This document shows, one piece after another, positions 52,249 to 60,644 of a stretch of DNA of 64,000 nt. This DNA is from Actinoplanes sichuanensis. GTDB lineage: Bacteria; Actinomycetota; Actinomycetes; Mycobacteriales; Micromonosporaceae. Position 1 is the stretch's first letter. Each line of letters starts with the position of its first letter. The translations under genes were made by a program, and so were the position numbers. The notes under the pieces were generated by a model. That model saw only the letters and a program-made list of their open reading frames with translations, was not told where the DNA came from and did no database searches. The DNA is taken from positions 1,922,001 to 1,986,000 of the forward strand of contig NZ_AP028461.1 of the NCBI RefSeq assembly GCF_033097365.1. The letters are read 5' to 3'.

Positions 52249-52988
52249 CCCGGATCACCCAGGCGGTCGTGATGCTGCTCTTCGGCGGCGCGATCATCAG
52301 GTCCACCGTCACCGACACGTTCCTGCGTTACGTCAAAGAAGGCCTACGGCCTTTCCTGCTCGGCGCCGGCATCCTGCTGGTCGCCGCCGCGATCATGACC
52401 CTGTGGTACGACCTCCGCGCGGCCCGTTCGCAGCGGTCCGGCGACGAGCACAGCCACGACGACCACGAACACGACGACGGCCACGGGCACGGCGGTCACG
52501 AGCCGCGGGTCGGCTGGCTGCTGCTGGCGCCGGTGATGGCCCTGCTGCTGCTCTCCCCGCCGGCGCTGGGCTCGTTCGCGGCCGGGCAGTCCGGCAGCGT
52601 CGGCCCGGCCGCGGCCTCGGACTATCCGCCGCTGCCCGACGGCGATCCGGTCGAGGTCGGGCTGATGGACTACGCCGGACGGGCGGTCTTCGACGGCGGC
52701 AAGAGCCTGACCGGCCGCAACGTGAAGCTGAGAGGCTTCATCACCCCGGGCCCGGACGGTAAGCCGATGCTCGCCCGGATGGTGCTGGCCTGCTGCGCCG
52801 CCGACGGCCGCCCGATCAAAATCGGTCTGGCCGGTGCTCCGATCGACGCACCGCCGGACGCCTGGGTGGATGTCGTCGGCGTCTACAGCCCGCAGGTCGG
52901 CACCGACCCGGTCAACCAGGCGCAACTCGCCTACCTCGACGTGCGGTCGTGGCAGGAGATCGACCAGCCGAAACAGCCCTACGCCTAG
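52245..52988 (+). CDS. TIGR03943 family protein (YcgQ-like) with His-rich loop
   Basis: A 247-residue protein with two N-terminal spans, a His/Asp-rich loop (residues about 66-86, 'DEHSHDDHEHDDGHGHGGH'), a third span and a C-terminal extracytoplasmic domain. The domain has 'FDGGKSLTGRNVKLRGFI' and 'ARMVLACCAADGRPIKI' with a CC pair, typical of the family. The His-rich loop suggests metal (zinc or nickel) binding, but no Zur box was seen upstream of the operon. It is the partner subunit of the UPF0718 permease. Its stop overlaps the convergent gene. Confidence 0.87.
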   Translation: MTRITQAVVMLLFGGAIIRSTVTDTFLRYVKEGLRPFLLGAGILLVAAAIMTLWYDLRAARSQRSGDEHSHDDHEHDDGHGHGGHEPRVGWLLLAPVMALLLLSPPALGSFAAGQSGSVGPAAASDYPPLPDGDPVEVGLMDYAGRAVFDGGKSLTGRNVKLRGFITPGPDGKPMLARMVLACCAADGRPIKIGLAGAPIDAPPDAWVDVVGVYSPQVGTDPVNQAQLAYLDVRSWQEIDQPKQPYA

Positions 52989-54055
52989 ATCGTCCGCAGG
53001 TCGAGAGAGTTGCGGACGTACGAGTTGCGGTCGCCGGTCGACCACCACAGCACCCCGCCGCGGTAGGCGATGTCGGCCGCGTCCGGGCTGATCAGCACCG
53101 TGCTCCGGTCGGTCAGGTCGTAGACCAGCAGCTCCTGGTTGCCGCTCAGCTCCGACTGCGGGCCGACCCGCCCGATCACCTGGAACCGGTCCAGCACCGC
53201 GACGTCACTGATCACCGTCTGGAACGTGCCCTCGGCGATCGTGCGGCGCGCCGAACCGTCCGCGTGCGACAGCTCGATCCGGGTGTCGCCGTCGGCGTTC
53301 AGCGACACCACCTCACACCAGCCGGGGCTGCACGCGGTGACCGCCCGCCGTCCGGTCGGCACCGTGACCTCCTGGCCGGTGGTCAGGTTGTGCAGGGTGG
53401 TCGCGCCGGTGGCGGCGGTCTGCCCGTCGACCGCCCACGGCCAGGCCGACAGCCCCCAGTCGCCGGTGATCCGCTGGATCGCCACCGGGCCACCGGTCAC
53501 CGCGATCGACCGGAACTCGGTGCCGTCCCCGGCCGCCGCCGTCCAGCGCACCGTGCCGTTCGTCACCGTCAGGTCGTACTGCGAGTCGTACAGCCGCAGC
53601 GCGCCGACGTCTTCGGTCAGCCGGCGGGCCGGCTTTCCGGATTTGAGGTCGGCGGTCCACAGCTGCGGCTTGCTCTTGATCGTCTCCACCCAGACCAGGG
53701 TGTCGCCCTCGCTGGTCAGGGCGGAGAAGGGACCCCGGTCGGTGGACGGCACCCGCCGCAGCTCACGCTCGGTCTCGTCAGGTCCGAGGACGACCAGGCG
53801 CAGGAACTTGTTGTCGGCCGTGCGGGCGGTGCCGGCCGAGGTCCGCGCGTCGAAGAACCAACCCGGGGTGTACGTGCTCCCGTCGGCCAGATGCGACGGG
53901 ATGCTGCCCCGCTGGGCGTTCGGCCAGGCCGCCCCGACCGACAGCGGCTGCGGCGGGCCGGAGGTCGCGGGCTGCCCGAACAGCAGCGCCGCCCCCGCGA
54001 CCAGTGTCACGGCGAGCGCGACCAGCGTACGCAGCAGGGGGGCACGCTCAGGCAT
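52985..54055 (-). CDS. Membrane-anchored beta-propeller-like protein, unknown function
   Basis: A 356-residue protein with an N-terminal signal anchor (residues about 9-28) and an extracytoplasmic domain of repeated beta sheets ('LVWVETIKSKPQLWTADLKSGKPARRL', 'TTLHNLTTGQEVTVPTG', 'ELLVYDLTDRSTVLI'), resembling TolB/WD-type propellers. The single cysteine pair lies in 'TACSPGWCEVV'. No family is recognised. It is convergent with the TIGR03943 gene and overlaps its stop by 4 bases. Confidence 0.7.
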   Translation of the reverse strand: MPERAPLLRTLVALAVTLVAGAALLFGQPATSGPPQPLSVGAAWPNAQRGSIPSHLADGSTYTPGWFFDARTSAGTARTADNKFLRLVVLGPDETERELRRVPSTDRGPFSALTSEGDTLVWVETIKSKPQLWTADLKSGKPARRLTEDVGALRLYDSQYDLTVTNGTVRWTAAAGDGTEFRSIAVTGGPVAIQRITGDWGLSAWPWAVDGQTAATGATTLHNLTTGQEVTVPTGRRAVTACSPGWCEVVSLNADGDTRIELSHADGSARRTIAEGTFQTVISDVAVLDRFQVIGRVGPQSELSGNQELLVYDLTDRSTVLISPDAADIAYRGGVLWWSTGDRNSYVRNSLDLRTI

Positions 54056-54082
54056 CCGGCGATCCTAGCTCGGGGCTCTGCG

Positions 54083-54859
54083 ATGATCTCCGGCGTGACC
54101 GGGTTCTACGGGCAGGCGGAGTATCGGGTTCGGTGCGACTGGGGGCCGGCCGGGGCGGACGCGATCGGGGCGGGTGCTTCGGTCGTCGCCGTGGTCGACG
54201 TGCTCTCGTTCACCACGGCGCTCACCGTCGCGGCCGATCGTGGGGTGGAGGTCTTCCCCTACCGGTGGCGTGATGAGCGGGCGGTGGCGTTCGCCGAATC
54301 CCGTGGGGCGGTGCTGGTGGTCGGGCGATCCCAGGTCGGGCCCGGCCGGCCGGTCAGCCTGTCGCCGGTGACCATCCGTTCCGCGCAGGCGCTGGAGCGG
54401 CTCGTGTTGCCGTCGCCGAACGGGTCGACGATCGCCCGGCGCCTGTCCGAAGCCGGAGCGACGGTGATCGGGGTGTCGCTGCGCAACGCGGGGGCGGCGG
54501 CGTCGTGGACGGCGGCGCGGGTCGCGGACGGGGCGGCTGTCGCCGTGGTGGCGTCCGGTGAACGCTGGCCGGACGGTTCGCTGCGCCCGGCCGCGGAGGA
54601 TCTGTGGGGCGCGGGGGCGTACATCCAGGGCCTGATCGATCTCGGGTTCGCCGGTTCGTCGCCGGAGGCCGAGATGGCGGCCGTCGCCTACCGGAACGTC
54701 CGCGCGGACATCCGCAGCGTCCTGCTCGACTGCGTCGGCGGCCGGGAGCTCGCCGAACAGGGCTTCACACGGGACGTGGAGATCGCCGCCGAGGCGGACG
54801 CCGGCGACGTCGTGCCGGTGCTCACCGGCGAGAGCTTCCGCCCGGTGTCCGGCCGCTGA
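54083..54859 (+). CDS. comB: ComB-like 2-phosphosulfolactate phosphatase
   Basis: A 258-residue protein of the ComB family: 'VVAVVDVLSFTTAL', 'LPSPNGSTIAR', 'VAVVASGERW...LRPAAEDLWGAGAYI' and 'VLLDCVGGRELAEQGF' are all family motifs, with Asp and Glu residues for Mg2+. In methanogens it acts in coenzyme M synthesis; the role in actinobacteria is unclear and the substrate may differ. The ATG at 54083 or the GTG at 54095 could be the start. Confidence 0.85.
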   Translation: MISGVTGFYGQAEYRVRCDWGPAGADAIGAGASVVAVVDVLSFTTALTVAADRGVEVFPYRWRDERAVAFAESRGAVLVVGRSQVGPGRPVSLSPVTIRSAQALERLVLPSPNGSTIARRLSEAGATVIGVSLRNAGAAASWTAARVADGAAVAVVASGERWPDGSLRPAAEDLWGAGAYIQGLIDLGFAGSSPEAEMAAVAYRNVRADIRSVLLDCVGGRELAEQGFTRDVEIAAEADAGDVVPVLTGESFRPVSGR

Positions 54860-54960
54860 CAACGGGCCTCGGCCGCCGGCACCGCCTCCCGGTGGAGCAA
54901 TGAATCGAGAAGGACGGCGGCCGCTCCTCGTCCCGCGGCAGGTCGCGCTCGCTCCGCCGC

Positions 54961-55845
54961 TCATGCGGGACGTCCGGAGAGGGTTCGGAGGTCTTCCAGC
55001 AGGGCGGGCAGGGGTTCGGTGTGGTCGATCGAGGAGTACCAGGTCCACAGTTCGAGGGCGTGGAACATTCGGTACAGGTCGATGCGTTCGGCACCGAACG
55101 GGGGCAGCGGGCCGTACCCCTCGAGCAGTGCGGCCCGTTTGGCCGCCGAACCGCTCGTCTCGAACTGGATCGTCTTGGCCAGGTCGGCCATCGGGTCCGC
55201 GGCCTGGGCGTTCTCGACATCGATGAAACCGGTGACCGTCCCGGCGTCGTCGACCAGGACGTTCCCCTCGTGCAGGTCGAGGTGGCACAGCACCGCGCCG
55301 GTACACGCGGCGAAGTGGTGATCGGCGTCCGCCACCCGCCGGGCGACGGCGTCGTGCAGCGAAACCGGTCCGCCGGCCGCCCGGAATTCGGCCAGCTGCC
55401 GGGCGAACCTCAGCCGCATGTACGTCAGGTTGTCGCTCACCGGATCCACCACCCCGGCCGCCAGATCCCCGTAACCGGGCAGCGCGATCCGGTGCAGCGC
55501 CGCCTGGAACCGCCCGATCCGCAGGTAGGCGGCCCGGTCGGTGGCCGGCGACGACGGGTGCTCCCACATCGGCCGGCCCGGCACCATCGTGAACGCCGTC
55601 AACCCCGACGCCAGATCGGCGCCCACCACGCGCGGGACCGAGCCGACGTCGGCGAGCAGCTCGTAGACGTACAACTCCTTGGCCTGCTTGGCCCGGAAAT
55701 CGTCGGTGTAGCGCTTGACCACCAACGGCTCCGCTCCGGCGCGGCGCACTTCGAAGACCGAGTGCAGAGATCCGCCGGTACGGGGTACGACCTCGGTGAC
55801 GACACTGCCATCGGGCAGCACCTGATCGAGCGGCGGAATCAGCAC
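54961..55845 (-). CDS. APH-family phosphotransferase
   Basis: A 294-residue kinase-like protein: 'EPLVVKRY' holds the ATP-binding Lys, 'HLDLHEGNVL' the Brenner catalytic loop and 'GFIDVENAQAADP' the metal-binding Asp. This is the aminoglycoside/choline/homoserine kinase fold; the substrate cannot be told. It is encoded 28 bases downstream of the PadR-linked membrane protein gene and may belong to the same transcript. GTG start without clear ribosome binding site. Confidence 0.8.
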   Translation of the reverse strand: MLIPPLDQVLPDGSVVTEVVPRTGGSLHSVFEVRRAGAEPLVVKRYTDDFRAKQAKELYVYELLADVGSVPRVVGADLASGLTAFTMVPGRPMWEHPSSPATDRAAYLRIGRFQAALHRIALPGYGDLAAGVVDPVSDNLTYMRLRFARQLAEFRAAGGPVSLHDAVARRVADADHHFAACTGAVLCHLDLHEGNVLVDDAGTVTGFIDVENAQAADPMADLAKTIQFETSGSAAKRAALLEGYGPLPPFGAERIDLYRMFHALELWTWYSSIDHTEPLPALLEDLRTLSGRPA

Positions 55846-55873
55846 GGCTGCGCCTGCGGCAGATCCCGAGCCA

Positions 55874-56944
55874 TCAGCTGTGGGCCAGGGGGCGGTCGGC
55901 CGGGCGGCGCTGGGGCAGGGCGGTCAGGGTCAGCGCGGCGGTCAACGACAGACCGCCGAGCAGGAACGGCAGGGACAGGGTCGGCTGGCCGAGCCACTCC
56001 CACAGCGGATGCCACCGGAAGTGCGGCTCCCCGGTGTGGTGCAGGAGCACCAGCGGCGCGCTGAACAGGATCGGCGCCCACCACAGGAACATGCCCGTGC
56101 CGTACAGGAGATTCGCCGAGGCCCTGGTCAGTGGCCCGCCGTGCTCGGTGCGGCGGCTCGCCCAGCCGAACAGGAACCAGGCCGACAGCGCCGCCACCAG
56201 GAACCCGGCGATCCCGGCCGGATACACCGTCCACGGTGTCGCCCGGGCCATCGCGAGGTCCATCACCGGGGTCGTGCCGGGGCCGTAGAGGTGGATGTCG
56301 AGGACGTTGTCGCCGCGCATCGCGTACACCGTGATGTCGGAGGGGATCGTCGCCGGGTCGCATTGCGGGGCGTCGGGGATGCATTCGTACGAGTTCGAGT
56401 AGACCGGGCCGCGGCTGTCCCAGCCGGCCGCCTCCAGGCGTTGCCGCAGGCCGGTGAGGGTCTGCGCGCGGTCGCCGCCGGGCAGGCGGTCGAAGGACGC
56501 GGCGATCGTGGCCGGCGCGTACTCGCCGCCGTCACCGAACAGCAGGTCGTCCACCGAGTCCCAGCTCAGCGGACTGCCGTAGACGACGAACACGGCCGGC
56601 GGCTCGGCGTCGGCGATGTCGCCCGCCGGGTCACCCGGATACAGCTGTCGTACGACACCGGCGAGCTCGGAGTGGTCGAGCGGCCGGGACCCGGTCCAGG
56701 CCACCCAGGTGGCGAACGACGCGCCGAACAGGGCACAGGCGAGCGTGAACACCGTCGCCCACACGGCCACGCTGCGGCTGGCCGGCCGCCCGAGCCGGGC
56801 CCGCAGGCCGTGGCCGATCAGGTTCGCCACCAGGCGCGGGCCGCGCCGGGCCGGGGCCATGGCACGAACCGTTTCGAGGATCTCCGCCCCGCGCTCGCGA
56901 CGATAGTCACGGGGGTAGGCCAGCAGCAGCCAGCGGTGCATCAT
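55874..56944 (-). CDS. Membrane protein controlled with a PadR regulator
   Basis: A 356-residue protein. The N-terminus 'MHRWLLLAYPRDYRRERGAEILET' is the start of the actinobacterial permease-prefix domain found next to PadR regulators; spans follow at about 60-85, 255-280, 295-320 and 330-350. An extracytoplasmic domain (100-240) lies between, with a cysteine pair in 'ECIPDAPQCDP'. Function unknown. GGGAG lies close before the double ATG (56944, 56941). It follows padR by 20 bases, so it shares its operator-controlled promoter. Confidence 0.75.
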   Translation of the reverse strand: MMHRWLLLAYPRDYRRERGAEILETVRAMAPARRGPRLVANLIGHGLRARLGRPASRSVAVWATVFTLACALFGASFATWVAWTGSRPLDHSELAGVVRQLYPGDPAGDIADAEPPAVFVVYGSPLSWDSVDDLLFGDGGEYAPATIAASFDRLPGGDRAQTLTGLRQRLEAAGWDSRGPVYSNSYECIPDAPQCDPATIPSDITVYAMRGDNVLDIHLYGPGTTPVMDLAMARATPWTVYPAGIAGFLVAALSAWFLFGWASRRTEHGGPLTRASANLLYGTGMFLWWAPILFSAPLVLLHHTGEPHFRWHPLWEWLGQPTLSLPFLLGGLSLTAALTLTALPQRRPADRPLAHS

Positions 56945-56964
56945 CGCTCCCTGGGAACGTCGCG

Positions 56965-57294
56965 TCAGGCGGGGTCGGGGCGCAGCGTCTTGAGCCGGGA
57001 GTCGGCGGCCGACGCCAGCCGGCGCAGCCGCTCGGACTGCCGGGCGAGCTCGGCCCGGCCGTCGGCGCATAGCCGGTAGTAGCGGCGCAGCCGGCCGTCG
57101 ACCACCTCTTCGCCGCTGAGCTCGACGAGACCCTGCGCGGTCAGCCGGTCCAGTGCGGTGTAGAGGGTGCCGGGCAGGAGCGCCACCCGGCCGCCGGACA
57201 GGACCGAGACCTCCTGGACGATCCCATACCCGTGGCGTGGCCGGTCGGCGAGCGCGGTGAGGATCAGGAACGTCGTCTCGCGCATCTCACTCAC
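56965..57294 (-). CDS. PadR-family transcriptional regulator
   Basis: A 109-residue winged-helix regulator: 'FLILTALADRPRHGYGIVQEV', 'LPGTLYTALDRLTAQGLVE' and 'RRYYRLCADGRAEL' are PadR signatures. It is the short (subfamily 2) form with a single C-terminal helix for dimerisation. The GTG at 57294 is supported by a promoter whose predicted start coincides with it, so the message would be leaderless. A perfect palindrome between -35 and -10 is the likely operator, implying autorepression together with the membrane protein gene. Confidence 0.88.
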   Translation of the reverse strand: MSEMRETTFLILTALADRPRHGYGIVQEVSVLSGGRVALLPGTLYTALDRLTAQGLVELSGEEVVDGRLRRYYRLCADGRAELARQSERLRRLASAADSRLKTLRPDPA

Positions 57295-57300
57295 CGCGGC

Positions 57301-57330
57301 AACATATATTGCTGATCAATATATGGTCAA
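57301..57330 (-). promoter_or_regulatory. padR promoter with embedded palindromic operator
   Basis: On the minus strand TTGACC (57330-57325), 18 bases, TATGTT (57306-57301). The spacer and -10 edge hold a perfect 8-base inverted repeat, ATATATTG (57304-57311) and CAATATAT (57317-57324), with a 5-base centre. This A+T-rich block is unique in its surroundings. A dimer bound there would exclude RNA polymerase. Confidence 0.8.
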
Positions 57331-57412
57331 TCGTTCGAGCGAATTCGAAGTCCCGACGTTTGCGGCGCGATCCGCCGGTCCATACCGTCCCGCAATCGGG
57401 GAGGAGACGCGG

Positions 57413-58264
57413 ATGACGCATTACCTTGCCGCGCGAACCGTCGACGAGGTGCTCGGGGCACTCGCCGACGGGGAGACGTCGGTGCTGGCCGGGGGACAGA
57501 GCCTGGTCCCGGCCGTGACCAGGCCGGGCGCGCCGCCGTACCGGCTGGTCGACATCAACCGGGTCGCGGGACTCGACACGCTCGCCGAGACCGACGGGCA
57601 CCTGCGGGTGGGGCCGCTGGTCCGGCACCGGACGTTCGAGTCGGATCTGGTCGGCGGGCCGCTCGGCGACCTGCTGCGGGTCGTGGTGCGCCACAACGGG
57701 CACCCGCCGATCCGGGCCCGCGGGACGATGCTGGGCAGTCTCGCGTTTGCGCATCCGGCCGCCGAATGGCCGGCCATGGCGGTGACCATCGGCGCGCGGC
57801 TCGTCCTGCACGGCCCGGACGGGCGGCGGACCGTACCGGCCGACGATTTCTTCACGGCCCCGTTCAGCACCGTCCGGCGGCCGGACGAACTGCTGGTCGA
57901 GGCCCGGTTGCCGGTGCTGCCGGAGGGCACCGGTGTCGGCTACGCGGAGGACCGCCGGTCCTCGGTCTACCCCCAGGCGGCGACGATGGCGGCGGTCACC
58001 GTCACCGAGGGCCGGGTCAGCGCGGCGGCGATCTGCCTGGTCAATTCCGGGCCTCATCCGGTACGGGCGACAGCCGCCGAGATCGAGCTGGCCGGAACCA
58101 CCCTTTCGGACACCGCGATCGCTTCCAGCGCGGAGGCCGCGGCCGAACAGGACACCGGCCGCCTCGACGACGACGCCCGCTTGCCGGACCGCCGAAGCGC
58201 GTTCCAGGTGCTGACCCGCCGGGCACTGCGCCACGCCCGGCAGGGGGCCGCCCGATGCGGGTGA
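57413..58264 (+). CDS. Molybdenum hydroxylase FAD-binding subunit (CoxM-like)
   Basis: A 283-residue FAD protein: 'TSVLAGGQSLVPAVT' and 'RARGTMLGSLAFAHPAAEWPAMA' are the two FAD loops of the CO dehydrogenase/xanthine dehydrogenase medium subunit. GGGGAGGAG precedes the ATG. It overlaps the small iron-sulfur gene by 10 bases. The catalytic molybdopterin subunit is absent from the window, so this is probably a remnant or a partner of a distant gene. Confidence 0.85.
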   Translation: MTHYLAARTVDEVLGALADGETSVLAGGQSLVPAVTRPGAPPYRLVDINRVAGLDTLAETDGHLRVGPLVRHRTFESDLVGGPLGDLLRVVVRHNGHPPIRARGTMLGSLAFAHPAAEWPAMAVTIGARLVLHGPDGRRTVPADDFFTAPFSTVRRPDELLVEARLPVLPEGTGVGYAEDRRSSVYPQAATMAAVTVTEGRVSAAAICLVNSGPHPVRATAAEIELAGTTLSDTAIASSAEAAAEQDTGRLDDDARLPDRRSAFQVLTRRALRHARQGAARCG

Positions 58265-58515
58265 CGCTGACCGTGAACGGCACGACCCGAGCCCTGGACG
58301 TAGACCCCGGCCGCACCCTGGCCGACGTCCTGGCCCACCCCGCCGCCTGCTCCGACGGCACCTGCGGCAGCTGCACCCTGACCCTCGACGGCGACGAGAT
58401 CCGCTCCTGCCTGATGCTGGCCGTCCAGGCTTCCGGCTCCCGGGTCGTCACCACACCCGGCGGCGGCACATCAGCCGGCGGGCGGCCGCCACGAGCGATA
58501 CTGGGGCCGCGTTGA
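58255..58515 (+). CDS. Truncated 2Fe-2S subunit of a molybdenum hydroxylase
   Basis: An 86-residue protein. Normal CoxS-type subunits have about 155-170 residues: a plant-type 2Fe-2S domain and a helical 2Fe-2S domain. Only the first is present, with its four cysteines in 'CSDGTCGSCTL' and 'IRSCLML'. After 'VVTTPGGG' the sequence becomes unrelated and stops; the second domain with CGFC is missing. No molybdopterin subunit follows and the next gene is on the other strand. It may be a decayed gene or a free-standing ferredoxin. Confidence 0.7.
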   Translation: MRVTLTVNGTTRALDVDPGRTLADVLAHPAACSDGTCGSCTLTLDGDEIRSCLMLAVQASGSRVVTTPGGGTSAGGRPPRAILGPR

Positions 58516-58531
58516 ATCGATCCGGAGCGGG

Positions 58532-59989
58532 TCACGGGGCGCGTGAGCCGCGTGCCTTCTCCTGTTCCAGCAGGGCCTCCAGGTCGCTCAGGCGGTGCAG
58601 GCCGCGCAGCGGCTGGGCCATCCGATGATTGCCGGCCAGGTCCTGCTCGTGGCGGGCCAGGAAACTCCAGTAGCCCGCCGTGTACGGGCAGGCGTCCGGG
58701 CCGGAGCGCACCTTCGGGTCGTAGCGGCAACCACCGCAGTAGTCGCTCATCCGGTTCACGTACGCGCCGCCGGCCGCATACGGTTTGCTGCTCATCCGGC
58801 CGCCGTCGGCGTACTGGCTCATCCCGACGACGTTGGCCGTCATCACCCACTCGTAGCCGTCGACGAAGCACCTGTGGAACCAGTCCGCGACGGCCGCGGG
58901 CCGCCAGCCGCGCTGCATCGCGTAGTTGCCCAGCACCATCAGCCGCGGGATGTGGTGGACCCAGCCGCGGTCGCGGACCCCGGCCAGCACATCGGACAGG
59001 CATCGTGCGCCGACCGCGTCGGCATCCAGTTCGGCGAACCATTTCGGCAGCTGCCCGCGGGCCCGCAGTTCGTTGGCCGACCGGTAGCGTGGCTCGAAAT
59101 ACCAGTACAGATGCCAGACGAAGTCGCGCCAGCCGAGTAGCTGCCGGATGAAGCCCTCCACCCCGGCCAGCGGTGCCGCCCCGGACCGGTAGGCCCCTTC
59201 GGCCTCCTCGATCACCTCCATCGGGTCCAGCAGGCCCAGGTTGATCGCGGGGCTGAGCAGGCTGTGCGCCATCCACGGGTCGTGGGCGAGCATCGCGTCC
59301 TCGTGGGGCCCGAACAGCGGCAGCCGGTGCTCGATGAAATGCCGCAGCCGGGCCAGTGCCTCGGCCCGGGTCGCCGGGAACAGGCGGGGGCCGTCGTTGC
59401 CGACGAACACGATGCCGTCGTCGTGCTGCCAGCGGTCCAGCTCCGCCCGTACCTCCCGGTCGATCTCGTCCTCGACGATCGGCGGCGCCGCCGGTGCGTC
59501 GAGCCGCCGGACGCCTCGCGGCGGTGGTTCGCGGTTGTCGGCGTCGAGGTTCCACCGGCCGCCGGTCGGTTCGCCGCCGTCCATCAGCACGTCGTGCAGG
59601 CGCCGGGCGTGCCGGTAGAAATCCTCCAGCCGCAGGTGGTCGCGGCCGTCGGCCCAGGCCACGAAATCCCGCGGGGCCGTGACGAAACCGCGCGGCGGCA
59701 GCATCTCGACGCCCGGCAGACGCCGGACCAGACCGCGGGCGGCCCGCGAGGTGGGATGGCAGACGGTCAGCGGTTCCTTGATCACTTCGCGATACGTCTC
59801 CGCGCGCACCAGCCGCACGTCGCCCTCGTGCGCCCGGTGGCGCAGCGCGGACAGCACGAGATGCGCTTTCTGCCGGTGGAAGGCGCGTCGCCGGAAGACC
59901 GCCTTCGACTCGATCAGCAGGGCCGGCTGCCCCGGGGCGTCGAGGAAATGCGGCCCCAGCTGGTCGGCGAACAGCCACCTCGTCCTCAT
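58532..59989 (-). CDS. Photolyase/cryptochrome of the iron-sulfur bacterial type (FeS-BCP)
   Basis: A 485-residue protein, the usual length of the PhrB/FeS-BCP class, which repairs (6-4) photoproducts with FAD, a lumazine antenna and a 4Fe-4S cluster. The start 'WLFADQLGPHFLD' and the FAD region 'EGFIRQLLGWRDFVWHLYW', 'LMVLGNYAMQRGWRPAAV', 'MSQYADGGRMSSKPYAAGG' are characteristic. Candidate cluster cysteines are in 'GARCLSD', 'YCGGCRYDP' and 'ACPYTAG'. GGAAG lies about 10 bases before the ATG. Confidence 0.9.
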   Translation of the reverse strand: MRTRWLFADQLGPHFLDAPGQPALLIESKAVFRRRAFHRQKAHLVLSALRHRAHEGDVRLVRAETYREVIKEPLTVCHPTSRAARGLVRRLPGVEMLPPRGFVTAPRDFVAWADGRDHLRLEDFYRHARRLHDVLMDGGEPTGGRWNLDADNREPPPRGVRRLDAPAAPPIVEDEIDREVRAELDRWQHDDGIVFVGNDGPRLFPATRAEALARLRHFIEHRLPLFGPHEDAMLAHDPWMAHSLLSPAINLGLLDPMEVIEEAEGAYRSGAAPLAGVEGFIRQLLGWRDFVWHLYWYFEPRYRSANELRARGQLPKWFAELDADAVGARCLSDVLAGVRDRGWVHHIPRLMVLGNYAMQRGWRPAAVADWFHRCFVDGYEWVMTANVVGMSQYADGGRMSSKPYAAGGAYVNRMSDYCGGCRYDPKVRSGPDACPYTAGYWSFLARHEQDLAGNHRMAQPLRGLHRLSDLEALLEQEKARGSRAP

Positions 59990-60048
59990 GCCGCCATTCT
60001 TCCGCGCCGCCGGTGAGAAGCCGGTGACAACAGCGCCGATGGGGCCGA

Positions 60049-60054
60049 TAGAGT
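60049..60054 (+). promoter_or_regulatory. -10 box (TAGAGT) of a probable leaderless transcript
   Basis: TAGAGT ends 8 bases before the GTG at 60063; GTGACA (60024-60029) may be the -35 at 19 bases. This supports the GTG over the ATG at 60075 as the start. Confidence 0.4.
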
Positions 60055-60062
60055 CCGGCAGC

Positions 60063-60644
60063 GTGACCGGGACCATGCTGTTCATCGTCGGCCCACCGGC
60101 CGTCGGGAAGATGACCGTCGGCGCCGAGATCGGCGAGCGGACCGGCCTGCGGCTGTTTCACAATCACATGGCGATCGAGCCGGTGTTGCGGTTCTTCCCG
60201 TTCGGGAGCCCGCCGTTCGGCCGGCTCGTCGACGGGTTCCGCCGGCAGCTGATCGAGGAGGTCGCCGCGAGTGACCTGCCGGGGCTGATCTTCACGTTCG
60301 TGTGGGCGTTCGACCACCCGGAGGACGGGCGGGCGGTCGACGGTTTCGCCGAGCCGTTCCGGTCCCGTGGCGGCCGGGTGCTGTTTCTGGAACTGCAGGC
60401 CGACCAGGAGGAACGCCTCAAACGCAACGGCGGCGCGTCGCGGCTGGCGGAGAAACCGTCCAAGCGGGACGAGGTGTTCTCCCGGCAGAACCTGCTCGAC
60501 CTGGACCGGCGGTACCGGCTCAGGTCGGACGGCGAGTTCGACGGCCGCGACGACCACCTGCGCATCGACAACACCCACCTCTCCCCGGCCGAGGTGGCCG
60601 ACCTGGCCGTCATCCATTTCGACCTGCCCCGAGCCGCCGGTTGA
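60063..60644 (+). CDS. P-loop kinase-like protein (AAA_33/shikimate-kinase fold)
   Basis: A 193-residue protein starting with 'LFIVGPPAVGKMTVG', a Walker A loop in which Met stands where Thr/Ser is next to the catalytic Lys, followed by 'FHNHMAIEPVLRFF', 'FTFVWAFDHPED', 'VLFLELQADQEERLKRN' and 'HLRIDNTHLSPAEVADL'. The fold is that of small-molecule kinases; the substrate is unknown. The stop codon lies in the first unit of a short tandem repeat. Confidence 0.78.
   Translation: MTGTMLFIVGPPAVGKMTVGAEIGERTGLRLFHNHMAIEPVLRFFPFGSPPFGRLVDGFRRQLIEEVAASDLPGLIFTFVWAFDHPEDGRAVDGFAEPFRSRGGRVLFLELQADQEERLKRNGGASRLAEKPSKRDEVFSRQNLLDLDRRYRLRSDGEFDGRDDHLRIDNTHLSPAEVADLAVIHFDLPRAAG

Noticed and set aside
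52949..54859. A 636-codon frame reading into the ComB-like gene
   Set aside because: Its first two thirds are antisense to the propeller-like gene; ComB homology begins only near 54083.
58041..60617. An 858-codon frame overlapping the photolyase gene and the genes on both sides
   Set aside because: The photolyase lies in a different frame of the same strand with all its motifs. The long frame is Arg/Pro/Ala-rich and crosses gene boundaries.
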